The notes under the pieces are model-generated. The model saw only the letters and a program-made list of their open reading frames with translations, was not told where the DNA came from and searched no databases. The position numbers were made by a program, and so were the translations under genes. Below are positions 1 to 6,901 of a stretch of DNA of 14,312 nucleotides, one piece after another. Where the stretch lies: assembly GCA_903854795.1 (NCBI GenBank), contig CAINXF010000082.1, positions 1 to 14,312 of the forward strand, given 5' to 3'. This DNA comes from Candidatus Kerfeldbacteria bacterium (lineage in GTDB: Bacteria; Patescibacteriota; Patescibacteriia; SBBC01). Numbering within the stretch: position 1 is the first letter of the stretch; every line of letters begins with the position of its first letter.

Positions 1-861
1 ATGGACAATTTCCGTGATGCAGTTGGGGCTAATGCGCGTGTAAGCGGTCCGACGCAGATGGTCCTGTCGAAGGATGGCACGAAGATCTACTTCGCCGATC
101 GGAATAACAACCGCATTCGCGCGCTCGTCATCGCCGAGGCACGACTTGAGACGCTCTCGGGTGCAGGGATGATTAACCAATTCAGCGACATGAAGAACGG
201 GTACGCCGAAGGTACGGCGTGTACGACCGAGTTCACGCAGAGCGGTGCGGGGTGTGCGTATTTCGAACGTCCGATGGGCATCGCGCTTTCGTCTGATGGC
301 AAGACACTATTCGTGGCCGATACTGGTAACAATCGTATCCGATCGGTCAGCGTCGCGACTGGCGCGACTAAATTGCTCGCCGGCAGCGGTGCCGCGGGTT
401 TGAAGGACGGCGTCGGTCCCAAGGCTAAGTTCAATTCACCGATCAGTCTCACGTTGAGCAAGGATGGAAAGTCGCTCTACGTCGTGGATCAGAAGAACCA
501 TGCGATCCGCGTCATCAACCTGTCCACGAAGCGCGTGACGACATTAGTGGGCACCGGTAAGGGCGGCTACCGTGAAGGGTCGTTCGCCGTCGCGCGATTG
601 AACCTTCCTGACTCCCTCGTCCTTGGTCCGAACAACGTCTTGTACCTTTCCGAGATCGGTACACAGCGTATCCGGATGATCGACCTCACGAAGAAGACGA
701 TCCAACTTGTGGCTGGGTCGGGTGAAAGAGGGAGCTTGAACGGTGCTCCAACCAAGGCTTCGTTCAACAATCCGCGCGGCATGCTCGTGCTCGATGCAAA
801 GACCTTGCTCGTCGCAGATCAAATGAACGATTTGATCCGCGCAGTGAAGCTGAAAAAATAG
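1..861 (+). CDS. NHL-repeat beta-propeller protein (5' truncated by window edge)
   Basis: Five NHL-type repeats are visible, starting near residues 12, 86, 142, 198 and 253. Each follows the pattern xxPxxhxLSxDGxxLYVADxxNxxIRxh; examples are LFVADTGNNRIRSV and LYVVDQKNHAIRVI. They are separated by Gly-rich linkers such as LAGSGAAG and LVGTGKGG. NHL repeats form beta-propeller blades that usually mediate binding and are often extracellular. No catalytic domain is visible. The first codon is an ATG at base 1, but it sits just before a repeat and there is no signal peptide. The true N-terminus, probably with an export signal and possibly more blades, likely lies outside the window. The gene converges on the polyprenyl synthase gene, with a hairpin between them. 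The family call is firm; the binding partner is unknown. Confidence 0.85.
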   Translation: MDNFRDAVGANARVSGPTQMVLSKDGTKIYFADRNNNRIRALVIAEARLETLSGAGMINQFSDMKNGYAEGTACTTEFTQSGAGCAYFERPMGIALSSDGKTLFVADTGNNRIRSVSVATGATKLLAGSGAAGLKDGVGPKAKFNSPISLTLSKDGKSLYVVDQKNHAIRVINLSTKRVTTLVGTGKGGYREGSFAVARLNLPDSLVLGPNNVLYLSEIGTQRIRMIDLTKKTIQLVAGSGERGSLNGAPTKASFNNPRGMLVLDAKTLLVADQMNDLIRAVKLKK

Positions 862-882
862 TCGCGCTTTCAATGTCAATGA

Positions 883-907
883 CACACCGGCATATCTTGC
901 CGGTGTG
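883..907. terminator. Hairpin between convergent genes, probable bidirectional terminator
   Basis: A perfect 10-bp inverted repeat (CACACCGGCA / TGCCGGTGTG) with a 5-nt loop lies 21 nt past the NHL gene stop and 13 nt past the polyprenyl synthase stop. The T-tract is poor on both sides, so efficiency is uncertain. The position between two convergent stops is the main support. Confidence 0.6.
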
Positions 908-920
908 TTGAGTGGTGGGC

Positions 921-1964
921 CTATGATGTCCGGTCGAGCAGATACCGCGTAAGTGCGCTCATCTTTTTCTTTGCGGTAATATTCATGGCACTTCGTTGGA
1001 TGGCCTGAAGTCCAGTATCGGTCAGTTCACGGGCAAGTTCCTCTGCGCGGATGAGCGCGTCAGTACGTTTCATGAGCGTACGTACCTTTGCGATGTCGCC
1101 GGAGGTTGCATGATTGTTGCCGAGGATATGTTTAAGGAATTTCCGTTCCTTGATTGTTGCACGTTCGTTCGTTAAGTATATAAGGAGCGTGTGTTTGCCC
1201 TCACGAATATCTGAATCACATGATTTGCCGGTCTTTTTCGAATCGCCGAACGTACCAAGGATATCGTCGCGTAGTTGGAACGCGATGCCGATTGGGATGC
1301 TGAACGACGAGAAGGACTTAAGTTTCGAAGGCGTTGCGCCGCCGAGGATCGCGCCGATGCTGAGTGGCCATTCGACTGAATATCGTCCACTTTTGTATGC
1401 CATGGCTCGCACGATATCTTCGAGCGATATTGTATTCGAGCGTGACAGGTCGAACTCCAGTTGCTGCCCAAGAATGGTCTCCTCGACCATCTGATGGAAC
1501 GCCTTTCGCGCACGCTCTCTGCGCCTTGAGGAAAGTGTGATATTGTCGAACTGATCCGAAGCGATGAACATGAGATCGCCGCCGAGGATCGCCGTAGCAA
1601 GACCTGCGTGCGGATCGCCTGTGCGTTTCGTGAAGGCGTGTTCGATTGTTGGGACGCCGCGTCGTTCAGTGGCGCGGTCGATGATGTCGTCATGGATGAG
1701 TGCGAAGTCATGGAACAGTTCCACGGCAAGTCCTGCAGGTGCGACGGTCGATACATTTTTTCCACCTGCAGCTTCGAATCCGAGACTGACGAACAAAGGC
1801 CGAAGGCGCTTACCGTTCTTGAGCGTGGCAAGCGTTGCATCTACCGGTGCGCGAAGTCGTGGATCAATGGTGATCGCGCGCTGTTGTTGGGCAATCATAA
1901 ACGCGGCGAGCGTTGTGTCGAACGATCGCTGGAATGACCGTACGAATGTGGGTACGGCGGACAT
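921..1964 (-). CDS. Polyprenyl (geranylgeranyl-type) diphosphate synthase
   Basis: A trans-isoprenyl diphosphate synthase, which adds isopentenyl diphosphate units to an allylic diphosphate to make a C15-C20+ lipid precursor in the cytoplasm. In the 347-aa product, GKRLRP (51-56) binds substrate, HDDIID (91-96) is the first Asp-rich motif, and RDDILGTFGD (232-241) with the following TGK and REGKHT is the second region. The DDxxG form of the second motif matches the IdsA-like subgroup known from actinobacteria, not the DDxxD of IspA/IspB. An in-frame start exists 21 codons upstream, but the ATG at 1964 is preferred: it has GGAG 5 nt upstream, lies 2 nt after the ferredoxin stop, and the upstream codons overlap the ferredoxin in another frame. 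It is the last gene of the typA operon. Product chain length cannot be read from the sequence. Confidence 0.92.
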   Translation of the reverse strand: MSAVPTFVRSFQRSFDTTLAAFMIAQQQRAITIDPRLRAPVDATLATLKNGKRLRPLFVSLGFEAAGGKNVSTVAPAGLAVELFHDFALIHDDIIDRATERRGVPTIEHAFTKRTGDPHAGLATAILGGDLMFIASDQFDNITLSSRRRERARKAFHQMVEETILGQQLEFDLSRSNTISLEDIVRAMAYKSGRYSVEWPLSIGAILGGATPSKLKSFSSFSIPIGIAFQLRDDILGTFGDSKKTGKSCDSDIREGKHTLLIYLTNERATIKERKFLKHILGNNHATSGDIAKVRTLMKRTDALIRAEELARELTDTGLQAIQRSAMNITAKKKMSALTRYLLDRTS

Positions 1965-1966
1965 CG

Positions 1967-2199
1967 CTACTCCGGGACTATCCTGTTGCCGTCCTCGTCG
2001 TAGAGCAGGATCGCGTTGACCGGACACCCTGCGGTTGCGGCCAGCACGTCCTCGTCGTTGTCACCGCGTGGTTCCGTCACGATTGCCTTGTTCTCACCGT
2101 CGAGTGCAAACGTTTCTCCGGCAAGCGCAAGACAGGTCGCTGCGCCGATGCACAGCTCCCGATCGATGACTATTTTCGCGATTTTTTTTGCGGTGCCAT
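1967..2199 (-). CDS. Small ferredoxin, reading frame shifted at an A8 run near the start
   Basis: The minus strand encodes a typical single-cluster ferredoxin: KIVIDRELCIGAATC, an acidic middle, then GCPVNAILLYDEDGN, ending with TAG 2 nt before the polyprenyl synthase ATG. Counted from the ATG at 2199 with one extra A, the protein has 77 residues with Cys17, Cys23 and Cys59 (C-x5-C...CP). Only three Cys are present, which suits a [3Fe-4S] cluster or a [4Fe-4S] cluster with one non-Cys ligand. The Cys frame has no ATG, GTG or TTG before Cys17. The ATG at 2199 gives MAPQKK and then hits a stop after nine codons unless the frame moves by one base in the A8 tract (2172-2179). This could be an assembly indel, a real mutation or recoding. 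It lies 42 nt after typA and is co-transcribed with it. Confidence 0.75.
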
Positions 2200-2241
2200 C
2201 GGAATCAGTATACCTCGATGAGGCGATAACGCAAGTCGAAC

Positions 2242-4080
2242 CTATGAGTTGTTCGACGATTTCGCGGTACGTTTCCGTTCGAGTGCATCGAGGACGCGCT
2301 TACGGATACGGACTGTCTTCGGCGTCACCTCGACATACTCATCTTGGCCGATGTACTCGAGCGCGAGCTCGAGGTTCATCTCGCGGGGTGGAGCGAGGAT
2401 GATCGCGTCGTCCGATGCTTTCGACCGCATGTTCGAAAGTTTCTTCCCTTTGTTGACGTTGATCTCGATGTCCTCGTCACGGGCGCATTGACCGACGACC
2501 ATACCGGCATACACGTCCGTGGCCGGACGGATGAAGAGTGTACCGCGCTGTTGTGCGTTGTCGAGCGCATAGCCGGTGCTCGTGCCGGTCTCGTAGGCGA
2601 CGAGCGAGCCGTGGACGTTCGCGTTGATGAGCTCGGGCTGGTAGGGCTCATACTTGTTGAAGAGGTGGTGGACGATTGCGGTGCCACGACATTTCGTCAT
2701 GAGGCTCGACTTGAGGCCGATGACGCCGCGCGTCGGCATGTCGTACTCGAGGTGCTGCTCGCCGGTCGGCGTTGTGTCCATGGTGATGAGGCTGCCCTTG
2801 CGCTTACCGCATTCCTCGATGACCGCGCCTTGGTGTTCCGCGGGTACGTCGATCGTGACGAGCTCGTACGGCTCGAACTTCTTGCCGTCCTTCTCGTGGA
2901 GGATGACCTGTGGTTGCGATACTTGCAGCTCGAACCCTTCGCGGCGCATCGTCTCGATGAGGATCGCGAGGTGGAGCTCGCCGCGGCCGGAGACGAGGAA
3001 CGAGCTCTCAGTGTCCGTCTGCTGGACGCGGAGGGCGACGTTGGTCTCGAGTTCTTTGTAGAGCCTATCGCGGATCTGGCGCGACGTGACGAGCGTACCT
3101 TCCTTGCCGGAGAACGGTGAGGTGTTCACGCCGAACGTCATCTGTACGGTCGGTTGGTCGACCTCGACCGGGGGAAGCGCGACAGGGTGCTCGGGATCGG
3201 CGATGGTCTCGCCGATGGCGATGTCGGCGAGTCCCGAAATTGCGACAATTTCTCCGGCATCAGCGGTTTCGACTGTCGTCTGTGCGAGACCCTGATAGAC
3301 GAGGATGTCGTTCGCCTTGCCTTTGCGGATCGTTCCGTCGGTGGTGATTTCGGCGATTGGTTGTCCTTTCATGATGCGTCCCGAGTAGATCTTCCCGATG
3401 CCCATCTTGCCTTTGTACGAATCGTACGCGAGTGCGAGGACGAGCATCTGCAACGGTTCTTCCTTCCGGACTTCCGGACCAGGGATGTTCTCGACGATCA
3501 TCTTGAAGAGCGGTTCGAGGTCGGTGCCGGGCTTCGTGTGGTCGAGTGTGGCTGTGCCGGTGATTGCGTTCGTGTAGATGATGGGAAAGTCGAGCTGTGC
3601 GTGCGTCGCGTTCAAATGCGAAAAGAGGTCGAACGTCTTGTTGACGGCCTCGTCGGGGTCGGCGTCGGGTTTGTCGATCTTGTTGACGACCACGATGGCG
3701 TTCAAGCCGAGTTCGAGCGCTTTGCGAAGGACGAATTTGGTCTGCGGCATCGGTCCTTCTTTCGCGTCGACGAGGAGCAGGACGCCGTCCGCCATGCGGA
3801 GTGTGCGCTCGACTTCACCGCCGAAATCGGCGTGGCCGGGGGTGTCGACGATGTTGATCTTCACGCCGTCGTACACGATGCTGGCGTTCTTCGCTTTGAT
3901 CGTGATGCCGCGCTCACGCTCGAGGTCCATCGAGTCCATGATGCGTTCGCCCATGTTCTCGAGGTTGCGGGCGGAATGGGTCTGTTTCAGCATCGCGTCG
4001 ACAAGCGTGGTTTTGCCGTGGTCGACGTGGGCGATTATCGCGATGTTCCTGATGTCGTGTCTGCGTTCCATGGTATTCAT
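2242..4080 (-). CDS. typA: Ribosome-associated GTPase BipA/TypA
   Basis: A translational GTPase of the EF-G family that binds the 70S ribosome and acts in ribosome assembly and stress adaptation. The 612-aa length is normal for the family. GTPase motifs are all present: G1 AHVDHGKT (17-24), G2 RGITI (57-61), G3 DTPGH (79-83), G4 NKID (133-136), and G5 as TNAITG (170-175) where many homologues have SAxxG. The TypA-specific C-terminal region follows, including GRGELHL and [13 protein letters not shown]. The start at 4080 is kept because GAGG lies 11 nt upstream; a second ATG three codons in is a weaker option. It is first in an operon with the ferredoxin and the polyprenyl synthase and has a TTGACA promoter with a hairpin leader. 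Confidence 0.98.
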   Translation of the reverse strand: MNTMERRHDIRNIAIIAHVDHGKTTLVDAMLKQTHSARNLENMGERIMDSMDLERERGITIKAKNASIVYDGVKINIVDTPGHADFGGEVERTLRMADGVLLLVDAKEGPMPQTKFVLRKALELGLNAIVVVNKIDKPDADPDEAVNKTFDLFSHLNATHAQLDFPIIYTNAITGTATLDHTKPGTDLEPLFKMIVENIPGPEVRKEEPLQMLVLALAYDSYKGKMGIGKIYSGRIMKGQPIAEITTDGTIRKGKANDILVYQGLAQTTVETADAGEIVAISGLADIAIGETIADPEHPVALPPVEVDQPTVQMTFGVNTSPFSGKEGTLVTSRQIRDRLYKELETNVALRVQQTDTESSFLVSGRGELHLAILIETMRREGFELQVSQPQVILHEKDGKKFEPYELVTIDVPAEHQGAVIEECGKRKGSLITMDTTPTGEQHLEYDMPTRGVIGLKSSLMTKCRGTAIVHHLFNKYEPYQPELINANVHGSLVAYETGTSTGYALDNAQQRGTLFIRPATDVYAGMVVGQCARDEDIEINVNKGKKLSNMRSKASDDAIILAPPREMNLELALEYIGQDEYVEVTPKTVRIRKRVLDALERKRTAKSSNNS

Positions 4081-4087
4081 TTAAAAA

Positions 4088-4102
4088 TGCGCCTCGGGCG
4101 CA
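4088..4102 (-). promoter_or_regulatory. 5'-terminal hairpin in the typA leader
   Basis: Reading the minus strand, TGCGCC and GGCGCA pair around a 3-nt loop, followed directly by TTTTT and then the typA ATG. The promoter at 4108-4136 predicts transcription starting near 4101, so the hairpin would be the first structure in the mRNA. It contains the GAGG Shine-Dalgarno sequence (4093-4096), partly in the loop. It could protect the 5' end, restrain initiation or act as a small attenuator; the sequence does not decide which. Confidence 0.5.
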
Positions 4103-4107
4103 GAGAA

Positions 4108-4136
4108 AAAGTACCTTATATTACAGAAAATGTCAA
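4108..4136 (-). promoter_or_regulatory. Sigma-70-type promoter of the typA operon
   Basis: A perfect -35 TTGACA (4131-4136), a 17-nt spacer and the -10 TACTTT (4108-4113) lie 27 nt before the typA ATG. The -35 and the spacing are ideal; the -10 is weaker. Confidence 0.65.
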
Positions 4137-4159
4137 GCGCACGACGACGAAAGCCTCCG

Positions 4160-4378
4160 CTAGTGGATGACAGCGGGAACTCGATCTTTCGCGGTACGGA
4201 GCGCGGTGCGTTCGACGAGCATCATCTTAATGCCGGGCACGAGTAGTTCGCAGAAGATCAGGTGGATGCCGAGGTAGCAGGCGACGCCGCCCACGAAGGT
4301 GAACTATTCCAGGCTCGGGAACGTGCACGTGCCGACGTGGAAGACGGTGCGACGGCGAACGTAAAGAACTACCGGTAT
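4160..4378 (-). pseudogene. Remnant of a small membrane protein interrupted by an in-frame TAG
   Basis: Between NUDIX and typA one minus frame reads like a membrane protein: VVIPVVLYVRRRTVFHVGT, then FPSLE and a TAG stop (4304-4306). It then continues as FTFVGGVACYLGIHLIF and ELLVPGIKMML to a second stop at 4160-4162. Codons on both sides of the stop end mostly in G or C, like the neighbouring genes. The stop falls where a Trp codon (TGG to TAG) would read naturally. No ATG, GTG or TTG opens the upstream part, which overlaps the end of NUDIX. This fits a decayed gene. Alternatively a short 44-aa protein could start at the GTG at 4294, though no clear ribosome site precedes it. Function unknown. 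Confidence 0.4.
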
Positions 4379-4380
4379 GA

Positions 4381-4803
4381 CTACATTTCGCAGGCTTTGA
4401 GTAACAGTGCTTCGTGGTTCGGGTAGAAGTGCTGCGACGCGATGTCGCGTTTGTTGATCCAATGAAACGCGATGTCGCTCGGCGGCGATGCGTCCGTGTC
4501 GTGCCACGTGAATTCGATCTTTTCCGGTAGCTCGATCGTGTAGGCGATGATGAGGTGGTGGACCGACCGGTCCTCCGGCGTGAACGATTTTACATCGACG
4601 AGTTTTGGAATGTCCACAAGCTTGTAGTGCAGTTCTTCCATGAGCTCGCGCTTCAACGCATCGACGAGTTGCTCGCCGAACTCGACGCCCCCACCGGGGA
4701 AATCCCTGACGCCTTCCGGTGTCGAATAGAACAGTACCTCGTCCTTGCAGCGGAAGAGCATTTTGACGGTGACGCGGATCTGATGCGTGTCGATGGAATC
4801 CAT
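4381..4803 (-). CDS. NUDIX hydrolase
   Basis: A 140-aa single-domain NUDIX protein, which hydrolyses a nucleoside diphosphate linked to another group. The Nudix box runs from G38 to Y60: G-x5-E44, seven residues, then R52-E53-L-M-E56-E57-L-H-Y. The metal-binding RELMEE core is intact. The usual Gly two residues after the last Glu is His59 here, a tolerated deviation. Substrate cannot be predicted. The start is supported by a promoter whose -10 ends 9 nt before the ATG; there is no Shine-Dalgarno, so the mRNA may be almost leaderless. The stop codon overlaps the remnant membrane-protein frame. Confidence 0.9.
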   Translation of the reverse strand: MDSIDTHQIRVTVKMLFRCKDEVLFYSTPEGVRDFPGGGVEFGEQLVDALKRELMEELHYKLVDIPKLVDVKSFTPEDRSVHHLIIAYTIELPEKIEFTWHDTDASPPSDIAFHWINKRDIASQHFYPNHEALLLKACEM

Positions 4804-4812
4804 GCCACCGTC

Positions 4813-4841
4813 ATCATATCTCGTTATGCGTTGTGCAACAA
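4813..4841 (-). promoter_or_regulatory. Promoter of the NUDIX gene, near-leaderless
   Basis: The -10 TATGAT (4813-4818) lies 17 nt from a fair -35, TTGTTG (4836-4841). Only 9 nt separate the -10 from the ATG, predicting a leader of about 3 nt. A weak 5-bp hairpin (AACCT/AGGTT, 4840-4855) overlaps the upstream gene's stop codon and the -35. Confidence 0.5.
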
Positions 4842-4853
4842 CCTTATATCAGG

Positions 4854-5285
4854 TTACTGGCTCACGATCACACCGTTCGCGTCGGTCACGATCGCCGTGT
4901 CGTCCGAAAGCGCGGTGTCCTGGCCATCGCGGTCGTCACCGAGCGACGTTTCGATGAAGTAGAGCTGCTGGCCAGGCTGGAGCGCGTAGGTTTGGTTATG
5001 GTAGCCGGCCTTGGAAGCGGTGAGCGTGTATTGCGTCGCGCCGTTCGATGCGGCTTGTTTTGAAAGAGTGAATCCGGAGAGCGCCGTTTGCGCATCTGGA
5101 GCGATTGTGTCACCGGAAATAAGGTAGGCGTACTGTGCGTACTGCGAATCGGCAAGTTTCTGACCTGATGCCGTAGCTGTACTATTTGGCGATGACGCGT
5201 TCGCGGTCGCCTTATGACCCATGAGCGCGTAGGCGCCTCCTGCAATGAGTACGATGAGCGCTGCTATGATGGAGAATTTTTTCAT
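4854..5285 (-). CDS. Exported, N-terminally anchored protein of unknown function
   Basis: This 143-aa protein starts MKKFSIIAALIVLIAGGAYA, a positively charged start and hydrophobic helix (about residues 4-21) typical of a signal anchor or uncleaved signal peptide; no lipobox Cys follows. A Ser/Ala/Thr/Asn-rich linker leads to a compact C-terminal domain (about 45-143) with AQYAYLISGD, ALSGFTLSK and AGYHNQTYALQPGQQLYFIE. Alternating hydrophobic stretches suggest a beta-rich extracytoplasmic domain. I do not recognise the family. No Shine-Dalgarno precedes the ATG. A GC hairpin lies 26-54 nt upstream. Its stop is 13 nt from the NUDIX promoter, so the two genes probably form separate transcripts. 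Confidence 0.75.
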   Translation of the reverse strand: MKKFSIIAALIVLIAGGAYALMGHKATANASSPNSTATASGQKLADSQYAQYAYLISGDTIAPDAQTALSGFTLSKQAASNGATQYTLTASKAGYHNQTYALQPGQQLYFIETSLGDDRDGQDTALSDDTAIVTDANGVIVSQ

Positions 5286-5310
5286 GTGTTGGATGATGGT
5301 TATGGGTACG

Positions 5311-5339
5311 CCTAAAAGGCCCTGAGCCGGCCTTTTAGG
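5311..5339. terminator. Bidirectional terminator-like hairpin between the 65-aa and 143-aa genes
   Basis: A perfect 11-bp inverted repeat (CCTAAAAGGCC / GGCCTTTTAGG) has a 7-nt loop. The A4-GGCC...GGCC-T4 layout is that of an intrinsic terminator readable from either strand. It lies after the 65-aa gene and 26 nt before the next start. The rest of 5286-5410 is AT-rich, with a near-palindrome at 5352-5374 and no gene. Confidence 0.6.
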
Positions 5340-5410
5340 ATAGGGAAGGGGAATTAATGAACAACTTCATTTAATACTACACCGTGAATAACAAATCATT
5401 TCATACATGG

Positions 5411-5608
5411 TCATGCCATGTCCGCCGCTCGAATCACGTCATCAGCGTTTTTGTACGTGCCGTTCGGCACACGGTCAATGAACAGCTGCTTTTCTGTCGG
5501 TGGAATATACGAGATCTTGGCGCTTGCAGCCACAATATCGTTCTTTGTTGCCGGATAGTTAATGCGGTCTATGAGGTGGGATTTTATTACTGCAATGTCT
5601 TTTGTCAT
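5411..5608 (-). CDS. 65-aa DUF2795-like small protein
   Basis: The product begins MTKDIAVIKSHLIDRINYPA and ends NADDVIRAADMA. The layout resembles DUF2795: a short helix, the I-x-YPATK-x-DIV motif (helix cap before a second helix), then a Pro-containing loop and a final NADDVIRA helix. That family has no established biochemical role. GGAGG (5619-5623) lies 10 nt before the ATG, one of the clearest ribosome sites here. The gene is more AT-rich than its neighbours and diverges from the HEPN gene across a 108-129 bp spacer. A 12-bp inverted repeat brackets it (5411-5422 and 5696-5707). The domain match is by eye and tentative; that the gene is real is more secure. Confidence 0.65.
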   Translation of the reverse strand: MTKDIAVIKSHLIDRINYPATKNDIVAASAKISYIPPTEKQLFIDRVPNGTYKNADDVIRAADMA

Positions 5609-5719
5609 AAAGTGATTACCTCCGGTTAGTGGTCAGGTACAATACTTAATACACTGGCGCATTGACCTAACTTTCGTTTGTCCATTGGGTCGCGCGACAT
5701 GGCATGATGTGATATCGTG

Positions 5720-5727
5720 AAGGTGAG
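5720..5727 (+). promoter_or_regulatory. Ribosome binding site deciding the HEPN gene start
   Basis: AAGGTGAG lies 10 nt before the ATG at 5738. It argues for that ATG over the in-frame GTG codons at 5717 and 5723, which lie at or inside this site. Confidence 0.65.
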
Positions 5728-5737
5728 CAAATACCAC

Positions 5738-6901
5738 ATGACCGCGACACGCGACATCACGCTCGACCTTTCATCGCCGTTCACGACGGCCGTCGGACTT
5801 TTTGCGCTCACGAAGTCGTTGGATGAAGCGTTCGCCGCGCTCTACCACCTCTGCGAGACGGAGCATGGACTGTTCGAGAATTTCGACCGGCCGTTGCCGG
5901 ATGCGCTGCGCCAGTCGTCGTTAGACTATTTTGATTCATTGAAAAGTACCAAGGATCCCGCTACGGGCGCCGAGCAGTACCTCGAGAATTTCGTACCGCT
6001 CTGGCATGCGACGCAGAAACGCAACCGCAACATCTGGTCCGAGGTGCTCACGGTCATCACCGGATGGGAGCGGTCATCCGGCGAAACGCTGTTCAAAGGT
6101 CCGTTGTTCTACCACTGGGGCGAGTCGCACGTCAGGTACGGCGACAGCGACAAAGGGTTTATCCTCATGCATCGCGCACAGGAGGAGGATCGACGACGTG
6201 CGGGAAGTAACCCTGAGACGCCAGCGCATTGGTTCTTGTCGCTCGATGACCGGCGCGAATCTGAACTACAGCCGCTTACCTATGACATGGTGTCGTTCGT
6301 GCGTACGAGACTGCAGGCGTACCAGCACGCAGACCGAGGAACTATGTCGTACGAAGAACTTCGCGCGAAATTCCTCGACGCGAAGGATGCTAAACTCAAC
6401 GACCTACAGCTTTTTTTCGCCTACACGACGTTCAAGCTTATTAAGCTCAGAATACTACACACGTTGGGAGACGTGGCGGACGACCAGATGGCACCACTCG
6501 TGTTTACGACGGTGCTCTCAAATTTCCTGCTCGTGGTCGATCGGATGTTCAAGATAAGCCTGTATGGAGACCATTCGAAGATGAACGTGTCGTTCTTGAC
6601 GCACTTGATCGCGCTCAAAGGTCTATCGTACCATGCGGGCGAGCGCTACCGGCACGCGATTGGCAACTCACGATTGTTCGATGAGAACTTCGAAGCCGTG
6701 CTCGGGTCGCTCATCGATGGTACGTACCGTGACAACCACGGCGTCACGCCGGAGCCGCTCGAGCGCGATGTCATCATCGCCTATCGGTTACGCAACTACT
6801 CGGCGCATTCGGTGAAGAGCCAACGATTCCTCTGGGAACGTTTTCCGGAGGTGACGCAGGCGGTATTCAACGCGCTGTTTCTGGGGATCGAAAAGCGCTG
6901 A
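5738..6901 (+). CDS. HEPN-motif protein with helical N-terminal region
   Basis: A 387-aa, apparently all-helical soluble protein without signal or membrane segments. The C-terminus carries AYRLRNYSAHS, giving R352-N-YSA-H357. This fits the Rx4-6H motif of HEPN ribonucleases found in toxins, abortive-infection proteins and CRISPR effectors. The motif is followed by an FLWERFPEV...FNALFLGIE helix, as usual at the end of HEPN domains. The middle has KGPLFYHWGESHVRYGDSD and GFILMHRAQEED (about 120-151), resembling one TPR/SEL1-like helical hairpin. The start at 5738 is preferred for its AAGGTGAG; a GTG at 5717 would add seven residues. No nucleotidyltransferase (MNT) partner, CRISPR or kinase is adjacent. 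HEPN is inferred from the motif and helical context only; an RNase or defence role is possible but unproven. Confidence 0.7.
   Translation: MTATRDITLDLSSPFTTAVGLFALTKSLDEAFAALYHLCETEHGLFENFDRPLPDALRQSSLDYFDSLKSTKDPATGAEQYLENFVPLWHATQKRNRNIWSEVLTVITGWERSSGETLFKGPLFYHWGESHVRYGDSDKGFILMHRAQEEDRRRAGSNPETPAHWFLSLDDRRESELQPLTYDMVSFVRTRLQAYQHADRGTMSYEELRAKFLDAKDAKLNDLQLFFAYTTFKLIKLRILHTLGDVADDQMAPLVFTTVLSNFLLVVDRMFKISLYGDHSKMNVSFLTHLIALKGLSYHAGERYRHAIGNSRLFDENFEAVLGSLIDGTYRDNHGVTPEPLERDVIIAYRLRNYSAHSVKSQRFLWERFPEVTQAVFNALFLGIEKR

Noticed and set aside
1766..1783. TTCGAATCC stretch resembling a tRNA T-loop
   Set aside because: It lies inside the polyprenyl synthase coding sequence and no cloverleaf can be built around it.
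1965..2027. Longer N-terminus for the polyprenyl synthase (MSGQRDP...)
   Set aside because: These codons overlap the end of the ferredoxin in another frame and read as shadow sequence; the ATG at 1964 has GGAG and the family N-terminus.
2344..4170. Long plus-strand open frames opposite typA (2344-3120 and 3154-4170)
   Set aside because: They are antisense shadows of the GC3-rich typA gene; their translations are compositionally biased (Asp, Val, Arg) and carry no recognisable motif.
4304..4306. TAG read as an amino acid (recoding) in the membrane-protein frame
   Set aside because: TAG ends several sound genes here (NHL protein, typA, ferredoxin, NUDIX, uppP), so genome-wide reassignment is not credible.
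5717..5737. GTG at 5717 as start of the HEPN gene
   Set aside because: The GTG lies at the Shine-Dalgarno of the downstream ATG and has no ribosome site of its own.
6899..6901. UGA as glycine (code 25, as in some CPR lineages)
   Set aside because: TGA acts as a stop for the HEPN, metallopeptidase, Asn-rich and 130-aa membrane-protein genes, and no essential in-frame TGA is seen.
5411..6901. The 65-aa and HEPN genes as a toxin-antitoxin pair
   Set aside because: They are divergent, not in one operon, and the 65-aa protein does not look like an MNT or DNA-binding antitoxin; no direct support.
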